From Prinsepia uniflora (Eukaryota; Streptophyta; Magnoliopsida; Rosales; Rosaceae), in assembly GCA_032719365.1 (NCBI GenBank), contig CM064867.1, positions 44,293,651 to 44,357,650 of the forward strand: a stretch of 64,000 nt of DNA, read 5' to 3'. The position numbers and the translations under genes are program-made. The notes under the pieces were generated by a model that saw only the letters and a list, made by a program, of their open reading frames with translations, made no database searches and was not told the DNA's origin. The number at the start of each line of letters is the position of its first letter. Position 1 is the first letter of the stretch. Shown here piece after piece: positions 33,996 to 44,060 of this stretch.

Positions 33996-34219
33996 CACTG
34001 AATTTCCTATACAAACTTCTTTCCTTCATAACTGCTTCGTTTCAACTCCGATTTAGCTTATTCTTTCGCTCAAATTCTCATAATTCCAAGCTCCGTTTGA
34101 TCTACACATTTCTCACAAAATATATTATTTTCTCCAATTGCATAGAACGAAATATTAACAAAATATAAGTAAAACGACAATAAATCATGGATAAAACATC
34201 CATAAATTATGACCTATCA

Positions 34220-34517
34220 GGATCCAATATTACTAGAAGACGACCAATCCTGTGCCAATCGAACTCTACACCGTTGCACCTCGTCCCAAACACAACCTAA
34301 CAAGGGTTAGATTCCACTGAATGCTCATACTCTTACCCTAACTATCAGGTTGATGACGGGCTGTTACCACTTCAGAGACATCACATCCTGGACATGCGCG
34401 TACCACAAGAGCTATTGTGTTGTGATACCACTCTTGTAGCAGAGTACCATGAGCCAACCTGCTTAGATACCACTTTGGTATCAGGGCACCAGGTGCAAAC
34501 CTCGCTTTGCTACCACT
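34220..34517 (-). mobile_element. 5' interior of a minus LTR-A element with degraded primer site
   Basis: Read on the minus strand from 34517, AGTGGTAGCAAAGC is a degraded Met-tRNA primer site (TGGTATCAGAGC). It is followed by the leader seen in the LARD at 38963-39090, including the GACATCACATCC and CTAACTATCAGGTTGATGA blocks in reverse. The interior is cut at 34219 by the Athila-like element. Confidence 0.7.
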
Positions 34518-35808
34518 TTACAGGACTCATCCCAAATCTCCCAGGGATTAGCGGGGGACGTGCCTGCTAGACAAGGGATAATCCCACCTTAGCCCGCACT
34601 GGGCTTCTAGAGTGCGCCAGGATCAGAGCAGGCGTGTGATGTCTCAGTCTCTACTACAGTCTGCATTCGTGATCAACCTGAAGGGCATTAAAATCATTGA
34701 AAGCTGTGAGTGGATGAAATAAATTATTTATAAAATCATTTGATGAAAAGATATTTATACCCTTCACTAAAAAACATGCATACATTTGAAAACAAGTTAT
34801 CAATAATTAAACCATTAGGGCCTGGGCCCTAAACCGTAAAATCAATGTATGTGGATCACTACCCAAATCCATGTGGGAACTTAGCCCAAAACCAATCAAG
34901 TGGGAACTCAACCCAAATCCAATACGCATGTGGGTCTCAGCCCAAATCCAATGCATGTGGGTCTCAGCCCAAATCAAATACATATGGGTCTCAGCCCAAA
35001 ACCAATACTAGTGGGTCTCAGCCCCAAATCCAATACCAGTGGGTCTCAGCGCAAAACCAATCATGTGGGACACAACCTAAAACCAATCCTCGGCATCCCT
35101 GATGCCTGACATCCTAGATGTCACAATCAACACCGTCACGGTTCCAAGCTATGCGTGCTACCCGGGGTCTGAATCCCATGTCTCCGCAAGGCCCACCCAA
35201 GTCAATGACCCACAGATCAATGAACCTCCCTGGGGGAGGTTTTAACCTCTAGCAATCCTGCTTCTGAGTCTCTATATAGACCGGTCGCTCCGTGCAATGA
35301 CCCCTCGTAGGGAATGCCCCGTGACTACACCAGGATACTACGTGACGTCTGGAGGAGATAACCCGCCACTCTAGTATACTACGGGACGTCTGGAGGGCAA
35401 CCGTTCGTGAGGATGGTATACAGACAACCGGAGTGACACTTGTCACTTATCCATTGGGAATGTTCAAAATATCTGGGCCCCACTCAGAAGAAAAGTCCAC
35501 CAACTTCCTCGTAAATTGTGCCACCATAAACAGTTCCTCGAAACTTCCGTGAACCATAACTTTTTCGTCGAAATCCCAATTTCAACGTGCTGCTTGTCTA
35601 TGGACTCGTATCGATACGATCTACGCAACGGTCCTCGGTCCACGGGCATTGGACCTCTCGGGTTAAAAGTCAAATTTTTGCCCTCATTTAGGGGCAAAAT
35701 CGTAATTTCGCCCTAAACGTCCGATAATCCTCGACTAATCCCCAATTAGTCCTACTAATCCATAGTTAAGTCTTAATTAATCCTTAAAATCAGGGACGGG
35801 TCTTTACA
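34518..35808 (-). mobile_element. Minus LTR-A (5' LTR), internally deleted
   Basis: Both LTR ends are recognisable: TTACAGGACTCATCCC at 34518 and GGGACGGGTCTTTACA ending 35808. The length is only 1291 bp, against about 2763 in the intact copies, so about half is missing. The deletion joins a CGACGTCTGGAGG-containing segment to the middle of the palindrome at about 35431 (GAGTGACACTTGTCACTTAT). Confidence 0.75.
34857..35095 (-). repeat. Tandem GTGGGTCTCAGCCCAAAACC units
   Basis: About eight units of 27-31 bp with core GTGGGTCTCAGCCCAAA and a variable CATG-containing spacer. These are the minus-strand form of GGGCTGAGACCC units found in plus LTR-A copies. Confidence 0.85.
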
Positions 35809-36129
35809 AATTGCACGTCTCCCTTATCATAATATTGTTTACTTTAGGCCATGCCCTCACAGTTTTGTTTCTAGGAACTCATGTGCAACTTCCTAGTGGG
35901 TCACCCATCTTGGGATTGATCCAGCCCAAACTCGCTTAACTTTGTAGTTCCAGCTAAACCTAAATCCAATGAGCTCCTAAAAGGCTTCGTTACTAGGAAG
36001 ACATCGTCCACACATATAAGGCACTACACATTTTTCTCCACGAGTGATGTGGGATTGTTCACCGGTCTTGTTTCCCAAGCTCATGGATCTTGATCACCGT
36101 TCTTACTTCCCAAGCTCACGAGTCCTACA
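35809..36129 (-). mobile_element. Cassandra LTR fragment with one 5S module
   Basis: The block GCAACTTCCTAGTGGGTCACCCATCTTGG ... CGCTTAACTTTGTAGTT is the reverse complement of 5S rRNA control-region sequence, flanked by Cassandra features: AATATTG, TTTAGGCCATGCCC, CATATAAGGCACTACAC and GATGTGGGATTGTTCACC. It ends at AGTCCTACA (36129), the LTR start on the minus strand. The other end was cut by the LTR-A at 35808. This copy has one 5S module, unlike the dimeric copy at 48564. Confidence 0.85.
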
Positions 36130-36185
36130 TTTTCTCCCTCCTCCCCCCGTTTTTAAACTCCCCTTCAGTTTCCTTACATGGCCAG
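36130..36185 (-). other. Cassandra polypurine tract and short flank
   Basis: On the minus strand CGGGGGGAGGAGGGAGAAAA precedes the Cassandra LTR start, as expected for a polypurine tract. The remaining ~35 bp to 36185 is AT-rich, ending in GCCAG, the left target duplication of the LARD. Confidence 0.65.
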
Positions 36186-38948
36186 TGTAATGACCCGTTA
36201 CGAATTCCAGGATTGGATTAGTGACTAATCGAGGATTAGTGAAGTTAATCTGTGATTAGTTGGGCGAAATCGGAATGAACGATGCAAAATGACCGTTTTG
36301 CCCCTTGTTGTGGGAAAAATGTTTACTTTTTGACTGGGAGGTCTGATGGCCTAGGGCCGAAGACCGTAACGTAGATCGAGTCGATACAAATTCATAGACA
36401 GGTGGCACGTCGAATTCGGATGTTCGACGGAGAAGTTACGGTTCACAGAAGTTTTGGGTCACTATTGCACGTTTTACGAAACGACTTAGCTTTGTACTCA
36501 AGTGGGCCAGATATTTTGGGAAGGCCTATTGGATGAGTGATCCCATACTTGGATACCCATTCTTTGTTCGTGTATACCAAACCAAACCCAAACCCCGATC
36601 TCACCAAATGCCCATCGACCAAGACCATACCCCAATCTCTTCCCCCTTCACTTGGTTCAACCTAAGGATGAGGCAAAGAGCGGCTGAGGACTGAGGGTGG
36701 CTGCAAGGAGCCCTGAACTGCCGAGGACGGCGGCGTGGAGGGGAAAACCCGACAAAGGTATCGGTTTGGACATTTTTCCTTTATTTTCGATTTGTGATAT
36801 TATGGATGGTTTTACGTGATTGTCATGAGTTATTTAGGTTGCTAGGGGAGTGATAAGAAGGTTTTGGTGGTGGTTCACGGATGAGGAAGCCCTGGGGTGC
36901 TTTTGAAAATGTTGAACCGTGAGGGAGGTTTTGAACCGTAAGGGAGGTTTTGAACCCTGAGGATTCAATGGGTTTTAGGTGTTTTAGTTTATATGCTTAG
37001 GTTCTTAGGATCAAAATAGGTAGAATGGAATCAATTAGGAAGAAATTGGACGAAAAATGTAGAGTGGAGGGCCTTGGACCGGTCATGCAGGTCCAAGCAG
37101 ACCGAATTTGGGGGTTGAACCAGGCCGGCTAGTTCGGACCTGTCTAGCCGAAGCTTGCTAGTAAATGAACAGTGGCGCATGGCTCCCACGTGCAGGGGCT
37201 TTGGCTGGCGCGCGTGGGCGCTTGGACCACCTTCTAGGAATGCTTCCAACATGTGAAATCATATATTCAATGTAAGGAACATTTTAGGACTGGTTTCGTT
37301 TCGATCGGACATCATTTCGATAGGTTTCGGGGTGTCTGAAGGTTTAGAATCGACTTTAAAAATAGTTAAAATTTCCAGAAAATTACGAGACTTCAGTGAG
37401 AGGTTAATAAGTTAGTTAGTAACCCTCTAAAGTGATTTAGATAGGTTTGGGAGTCCCGGTGAAGATGATTGGCTCATGAGAGCCGTATGGCATGCAAATC
37501 GAGGCGGCAACTCGGATGGTCTATGAGTGGACCTTGTTTTCTAAATTGATGCATTCATAAATGTTTATTATATGTTTTAATACTTGTTTTGTGATGCCAT
37601 GAGTGCATTGTGTGTGTTTACGTATTGGCACATATTTTGAGGCTTCGGCCTTATACAGTGCCTATACGGGTTTGTATTTCTACGTTGATTTAAATGAAAT
37701 GGTTTTGGATTTAAAAAGGTTAAACTCGGGCATGAGACCCATTTGGTTTTGTCTCGGTCGTATGACCCTATTGATGACCTACGGGTCTGAGTCGTGGTCG
37801 CGGCGGGTGCTATGCGCACGGCGACAGACGATACGACGCTGGCCTCCGGACTAGGATGTGTTTCTTCCGGAGAGGTCATGATGCACAATCCGTTGTCGGG
37901 CAGCCGATGGAGGCTCTAATTCGGAGTACTAATGGTTCAGGATATCGATCGGTGATGGGTGTACCATGATCTTGTGGTGGTCGCGTCAGTTGATACGTTC
38001 AAGGCGACATCCCAAGATTGAGGGCGGTCCAGGACGGATGGTTGCACGCATCACTACGATCGGAGTCGTGACTAACCCTGAGATATCGAGCATGATGCCC
38101 AGTTGAGTCATGTGTTCGGGCAAGAGACACAGTTACTTTACGTTTGTGATTTCGGGTCGGGGACCCTAAATGGATTTCCTAATTCATGACGGTTTATGGG
38201 GACCAGGCATGAATCCCATAAAGTGTTTTAATGATGTTTTCTATATATATATATATATTCATATACCTTCTATTATTTGGAATGTCTCCTCCGAGGAGGG
38301 TCGTTGGCCTGGGTGGACCCCGGAGTAGTCACAGAGCACTAACTGAGTGGAGTCGCCCCTGTTGGGTACCTTACTCTCAGGAGGGCTTGGATTATAACCT
38401 CAGGGAGGGTCATTGATCTACGGACATTGACCTGGGTGGACCCTGAGAGACTTGGGATTTGAGACCCCGGGTAGCACGCGCGTAGCTTTAGATACCGTGA
38501 CATGATGGGTTATGTGATTTATATGTATATGCTATACGATATGTGATGTGTACAGGTTTTGGGCTGAGTCCCACATGGATTCGGGTAGTGGCCCGTATGG
38601 TTGATTTCTTTATGGTTTTCGGCTTAGTTACCACATATGGTTATTTTGATAAATGGTTTTCGAAGGCATGCTGGATTTTTAGTGAAGGGTAAAAATGTCT
38701 TTATGAAAATGTTTTCTATAAATCTTTGTTTTTACCACTCACAGCTTTTAATGTTTTGACTGCCCTTCAGGTTGATCGCGGATGTGGACTGTAGCAGAAA
38801 CCAAGATATCACATACCTCCTCCAGATCCTGGCGTACTGTGAAGCCCGAGAGGGCTAAAGTCAGAATTTCCCTTGTCCGACACGAAGTGTCAGACGGGAT
38901 CAGGGACGTCCCGCATTAATCCCGGGGGGATGTGGATGGGTCCTAACA
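36186..38948 (+). repeat. 5' LTR of the LARD
   Basis: It starts TGTAATGACCCGTTACG and ends GGGTCCTAACA. Contents in order: a palindrome broken by a ~30-bp deletion (near 36528-36540), a 22-bp local duplication GTTGAACCGTGAGGGAGGTT (36912-36960), the left bracket TGAGTGGACC (37524), hairpin-type units, a TA run (38242-38258), the right bracket CCACTCACAG (38731) and the U5 hairpin (38877-38897). Confidence 0.9.
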
Positions 38949-38950
38949 GG

Positions 38951-38962
38951 TGGTATCAGAGC
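38951..38962 (+). other. Initiator Met-tRNA primer binding site
   Basis: TGGTATCAGAGC, two bases after the LTR end, is complementary to the 3' end of plant initiator tRNA-Met, the usual primer for Ty3/gypsy chromoviruses and Ty1/copia elements. Confidence 0.92.
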
Positions 38963-40628
38963 ATGGGTTTGCTCATGTTACTCTGTGTTCCGGAGCAGGT
39001 TTTGCTCTCTGAGTGAGCACAGGTCGAGGATGTGATGTCTCTATGGGCTGCAGTTCATCATCAACCTGATAGTTAGGATATCGGTATGATAGTTAGTAGG
39101 ATTAAATCGTAGATCGTCATGGTTCGGCACTCGATGCCAGGGTTGCCATAGTTTTTTCGTGATTGGCAGTAAGGGTCCCTACGGAGTAGTTAGTACAGGC
39201 GATTGATTCCATTGGATGCGGAGCCTCGATAGCGATCTCTGGTGGTTAGGTTTGCACGAGTCTGTGGTAGGCACTACTACCGAGAGTGAATGTAGTGACG
39301 ATTGTTGGGAATCGGGGACGTTCATGGGATGTTTCCTTTTCTCGTATGAGTTGTCAGGGTGACTTTACCTAGATTTGTTGGGTACGAGGGAGGCAGAGTT
39401 CCTCCAATTTGAGCTGAGGTACGGGGTCGTCGCTCGTTATGAGCGGAGATCCAGGGTTGTCTAATTTTCACACGATGTGCTAGTGTTAGTGATGGTGCTA
39501 GTACTAGTGCTAGTGCTGGTGCCGGTAATTGTGATGAAGATGAGTTACGAGTCGGGATGTGACTCCGTCGAAACGAGCATTTTTTCGGTATGAATCACGA
39601 GTCGGGATGTGACTCCGTCGATAGTACTCGATCTGTCGTGGGGATTAGAGACTGGTTGGTCAAAAATAGTCTGAATTGGTCAGATATGGTGGTATGCAGA
39701 GATTTGACTAGATATCATAGCAGGATTCTATTGTGACTCTTCAGTCGAGCGGTACATTAGGTTAGGATGAATTGACATCCTTTTGGATGTGCGTAAGTGG
39801 TAGTCGCGGACACGTGGATGGTGTCCGGATGAGCCGAGGACTTGAAAGTCTATTTCAGGATGGTTGGTTTCTATCACTACATGACAAGGAGGATTTTTCG
39901 GATAGAATAGATTTGTCTTGTCTATGGTGTAGAGATGGTTGGTTGATTGCGATTGACTATACCTCCTGAGTTTTGGGTAGGCTTGTTAGAGGAGGAATTT
40001 GATTGTGAGAAATAGAATGGGTCATTATAGTAGTTATTGACATTCATCATTAGTCGGAGTAGGAGGACTTCTAACTCCAGTAATTGGAGGTCGACTTGGA
40101 AGCCGGTGAAGGAGACTTCTCGTTTTTTGCTCTTTAGCAGATGGTCTTGGATGCCGGCGGATGACATTGGATGAACTTTGATGTCATCATCTTGGATTCT
40201 CCTTAATTCTTCCCTAGGTGGGATAACAAGGAGTTATTTGACAGCTAGGTGTTCAAAGAGGGTGTAAGAACCGAACACCTAGGATGTGGGTCAAATTTGA
40301 GTTATTCGAAGAGCAGGAAGTTACTGGCGTCATTGGATGTGACAGTTGAGTGATGTGACAAGTGAGTGCTTAGGGTGAGTGAGACTGAGTCGTGTGGTAA
40401 CGATCACGGTGATCGAGTTGTTTTGGGATGATTATTTCTCATGTAACAACTAAGTATGGACTGATGGTGACAAGTGGGTGTCTGAGGTGAGTGACTGAGG
40501 TCTGGTAATCAGTAAGGATGAATTGCCTTGCTGATTATGCTAAGCTAGGAACAGAGGAAATTAATTGACGCGGGGACGAAATTAATTAAGAAGGGAAGGT
40601 CGGTTAGAATTTCGAGGACGAAATTATT

Positions 40629-40641
40629 TAGGGAGGGAAGG
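40629..40641 (+). other. Polypurine tract of the LARD
   Basis: AGGGAGGGAAGG immediately precedes the 3' LTR start TGGTAACGACC. Confidence 0.88.
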
Positions 40642-43404
40642 TGGTAACGACCAGTCCCGAATTCCAGGATTAGATTAGTGACTAATCAAGGATTAGTGAG
40701 GTTAATCCGTGATTAGGGCGAAATCGGAGGAACGATGCAAAATGATCATTTTGCCCCTAGTCGTGGGTAAAATGTTGACTTTTTGATCGGTAGGTCGGAT
40801 GGCCGAGGGTCGAGGATCGTTACGTAGATCGAGTCGATACGAATTCATAGACAGACGACACGTCGAATTCGGACGTTCGACGGAGAAGTTACGGTTCACA
40901 TAAGTTTCGGGTCACTATTGCACGTTTTACGAAATGACTTAGCTTTGTACTCAAGTGGGCCAGATATTTTGGGGAGGCCCAATGGATGAATGACAAGTGT
41001 CACTCATCCATTGCTCATTATGATCCCATACATGCATACCCATTCTTTGTTCATGCATACCAAACCAAACCAAAACCGGATCTCACCAAATGCCCATCGA
41101 TCATGACCACACCCCAATTTCATCCCCCTTCACTTGGTTCAACCTGAGGATGAGGTAGAGAGTAGCTGAGGACTGAGGGTTGCTACAAGGAGGCCTGAAC
41201 TTCCTTGGACGGCGGCGTGGAGGAGAAAACCCGACAAGGTATCGGTTTGGCCATTTTTCCTTTATTTTCGATTTGTGATATTATGCACGGTTTTAGGTGA
41301 TTGTAATGAGTTATTTAGGTTGCTAGGGGAGTGATAAGAAGGTTTTGGTGGTGGTTCACGGCTGCAGAAGCCCTGGGGAGCTATTGAAAATGTTGAATCG
41401 TGAGGGAGGTTTTGAACCGTGAGGATTCAATGGGTTTTAGGTGTTTTAGTTTATATGTTTAGGTTCCTAGGATCAAAATAGGTAGAATGAAAATCAATTA
41501 GGAAGAAAATGGACGAGAAATGAAGAGTGGAGGGCCTTGGACCGATCACGCCAGTCGAGGTAGACCAGATTTACAGGTTGAACCCGGCCGGCCGGTTCGG
41601 ACTAGTCTAGCCGAAGCTTGCTGGTGATTGAACAGTGGCGCGTGGCTCCCACGTGCAGGGGCTTTGGACGGCACATGTGGTCGCGTGGCCCAATTTCTAG
41701 GAACGCTTCCAACATGTGAAATCATCTATTCGATGTAACGAACATTTTGGGGTTGGTTTCGTGTTGATCGGACATCGTTTCGATAGGTTTCGGGGTGTCC
41801 GAAGGTTTAGAATCAACTTTAAAAATAGTTAAAACTTCCAAAAAATTACAGGGCTTTAGTGAGAGGTTAATAAGTTAGTTAGTAACCCTCTAAAGTGATT
41901 TGGACATGTTTGGGAGTCCCGGTGATGATGATTGGGCCAGGAGAGCCGTATGGCACGCTTATCGAGGCGGCAGCTCGGACGGTTTCTGAGTGGACCTTTT
42001 TTTCTAAATTGATGCATGCATAAATGTTTATTATATTTTTTAATACTTGTTTTGTGATGCCATGAATGCACTTGTGTGTTTTTACGTATTGGCACATATT
42101 TCGAGGCTTTGGCCTTATACGGTACCTATACCGGTTTGTATTTCTACATTGATTTACATGAAATGGTTTTGGATTTAAAAAGGATAAAGTCGGGCATGAG
42201 GCCCATTTGGTTTTTTCTCGGGCATATGACCCTATTGATGACCTACGGATCTGAGTCGTGGTCGCTGCGGGTGCTATGTGCACGGCGAAGGACGATACGA
42301 CGCTCACCTACGGACTAGGATGTGTTCCTTCCGGAGTGGTCACGATGCACGATTTGTTGTCAAGCAGCCGATGGAGGCTCGACTTCGGAGTGCTGGCGGT
42401 TCAGGATATCGATGGGTGATGGGTGCACCATGATCTTGTGGTGGTAGCGTCGAATGATACGTTCACGGCGACATACCAGGATTGAAGGTTGTCTTGGATG
42501 TATGGTTGCACGCATCACTACGATCGGAGTCGTGACTGACCCTGAGATACGGGACACGATGCCCAGTTGAGTCATATGTTCGGGCACGAGACCCAGTTAC
42601 TTTACGTTTGTGATTTCGGGTCGGGGAACCCAAATGGATTTCTAGATTCATGACGGTTTATGTGGACCTGGCATGAATCCCTTAAAGTTTTTTAAGGATG
42701 TTTTTTATATATATTCATATACCTTCCATTAGTTTGAATGTCTCCTCTGGGGAGGGTCGTTGGCCTGGGTGGACCCCGGAGTAGTCACGGAGCACTAACT
42801 GAGTGGAGTCGCCCCCATTGGGTACCTTACTCTCAGGAGGGCTTGGATTATAACCTCAGGGGGGGTCATTGATCTATGGACATTGACCTAGGTGGACCTT
42901 GAGAGACTTGGGCTTTGAGACCCTGGGTAGCACGCGCGTAGCTTTAGATACCGTGACATGATGGGTTATGTGATTTATATGCATATGCTATATGATATGT
43001 GATGTGTACAGGTTTTGGACTGAGTCCCACATGGATTTCGGCAGTGGCCCGTATGGTTGGTTTCTTTATGGTTTTGGGCTTAGTTCCCACATATGGTTCT
43101 TTTGATAAATGGTTTTCGAATACATGCAGGCTTTTTAGTGAAGGGTAAAAATGTCTTCATGAAAATGTTTTCTATAAATCTTTGTTTTGTCCACTCACAG
43201 CTTTTAATGTTTTGACTGCCTTTCAGGTTGATCGCGGATGTGGACTGTAGTAGAGACCGAGATATCACATACCTCATCTGGATCCTAGCGTACTCTGAAG
43301 CCTGAGAGGGCTAAAGTCGGAATTTCCCTTGTCTTACACTCCGTGTCATACGGGATCAGGGACGTCCCGTATTAATCCCGGGGGGATTGGGACGGGTCTT
43401 GACA
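40642..43404 (+). repeat. 3' LTR of the LARD
   Basis: It starts TGGTAACGACCAGTCCCG (one extra G against the usual TGTAACGACC) and ends GGACGGGTCTTGACA. It carries a nearly perfect palindrome (40981-41012), brackets at about 41986 and 43189, and the U5 hairpin zone near 43333. It matches the 5' LTR throughout. Confidence 0.92.
40981..41012 (+). other. LTR palindrome
   Basis: AATGGATGAATGACA and TGTCACTCATCCATT flank AG, with one mismatch. It is about 340 bp from the LTR start. Confidence 0.85.
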
Positions 43405-43775
43405 GCCAGGACTCATGAGTGGTGAAGTCCACCCATTACCTTTCCTTGGTGACAAATGTCATCCAATTAATATGCCACTCTGCTTACCTGGTGACTCACT
43501 AAATAAACCCATACAAAATTACTAAATTGCCCCTAATATTTAATTTACCAAAATACCCTTAAGCAATTTAGGCCTGTAATTCGACAATATGATCTCTAAC
43601 TTTTGATGTACTGTCTTTCTACGAATTCAGGACTCCGAGATCTCCGCAACTATCCTCAAGAAAAGTTCAAAAAGTATCCTAAGCAAAAAGTCTAATTTTT
43701 GACCTACAAGGGTAAAATCATCAATTTCCAAATTAATTTGCGAAATTGCCCAATTTATGGGACAAGTCGTTATAC
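43405..43775 (-). mobile_element. Minus LTR fragment, LTR-B-related
   Basis: After the LARD target duplication the sequence runs to GGGACAAGTCGTTATA at 43775, which is an LTR start on the minus strand. Motifs such as CTACGAATTCAGGACTCCGAGATC and AAAAGTCTAATTTTTGACC correspond to the first 400 bp of LTR-B-type repeats. The rest of this LTR is missing. Confidence 0.6.
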
Positions 43776-44060
43776 CTATAATATTTTGGGCTAGGGGCTT
43801 GTGCTCCTTTTGTCCCCCCTCTTGGTCGGCCCCGATCACAAAAACCTTAATGGAAAAACCGACAAAAAAAATAACCAAATCAAGCAAAAGTAAACTTAAT
43901 TGAACCAGAATTGGCTCATTTTGGTATTGATTTTAGTTTTTCCAGAACCAGTTTGGACTGAACCGAACCAAAAGGCCTTTTTTTAATTCAAAATGATGTC
44001 GTTTGGCCTTTATGTTTCTGAGTCTACTCAACCACTTCTCCTCGTCATTTTGATGTAATT
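43776..44060. other. Unassigned AT-rich stretch
   Basis: About 285 bp that I cannot match to any repeat in the window. It contains TTTTGTCCCCCCTC near 43808 (a possible polypurine tract on the minus strand) and GAACCGAACCAAAAGGCC. No coding potential is visible. Confidence 0.4.

Larger units (their letters stand above)
32470..34219 (-). mobile_element. 5' LTR of the Athila-like non-autonomous element
   Basis: Reading minus, the LTR starts TGATAGGTCATAATTTATGG at 34219 and ends CTCTATCA at 32470, 1750 bp. It has a TATA box (33554-33561) and, between 32690 and 33340, long stretches nearly identical to the gag-bearing Athila LTR at 50018-51800. This shows the two elements are close relatives. 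The LTR also holds repeated TTCGGTGGTTATCCACCGAA palindromes (33798-33995). Confidence 0.85.
38949..40641 (+). mobile_element. Non-coding LARD interior
   Basis: The interior includes a short GCTAGT-rich stretch (39479-39530), a duplicated block CGAGTCGGGATGTGACTCCG (39551 and 39598), and ends with GAATTTCGAGGACGAAATTA, the usual 3' tail of Tekay/Del-like elements. No frame longer than about 80 codons and no pol motif is present. Confidence 0.8.
36186..43404 (+). mobile_element. Complete LARD-type LTR retrotransposon, TSD GCCAG
   Basis: Two LTRs of 2763 bp each (36186-38948 and 40642-43404) enclose a 1693-bp interior. GCCAG flanks at 36181-36185 and 43405-43409. A Met-tRNA primer site follows the first LTR and a polypurine tract precedes the second. 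The interior has no gag, protease, RT or integrase, so the element depended on proteins from elsewhere. The long LTRs and non-coding interior fit a large retrotransposon derivative. The two LTRs differ at perhaps one position in ten in the first 250 bp, so the insertion is not very recent. Confidence 0.92.

Noticed and set aside
27019..34219. Host gene on the minus strand based on the 273-codon frame
   Set aside because: The frame lies between two matching LTRs, after a primer site and before a polypurine tract, and is duplicated with the element. It is element sequence.
38951..38962. tRNA gene near the Met-tRNA match
   Set aside because: Only about 12 bases match the tRNA 3' end. No cloverleaf or A and B boxes follow. 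It is a primer binding site.
41879..42307. 142-codon minus-strand reading frame
   Set aside because: It lies within the 3' LTR of the LARD. The matching region of the 5' LTR breaks it into shorter frames, so it is not under protein constraint.
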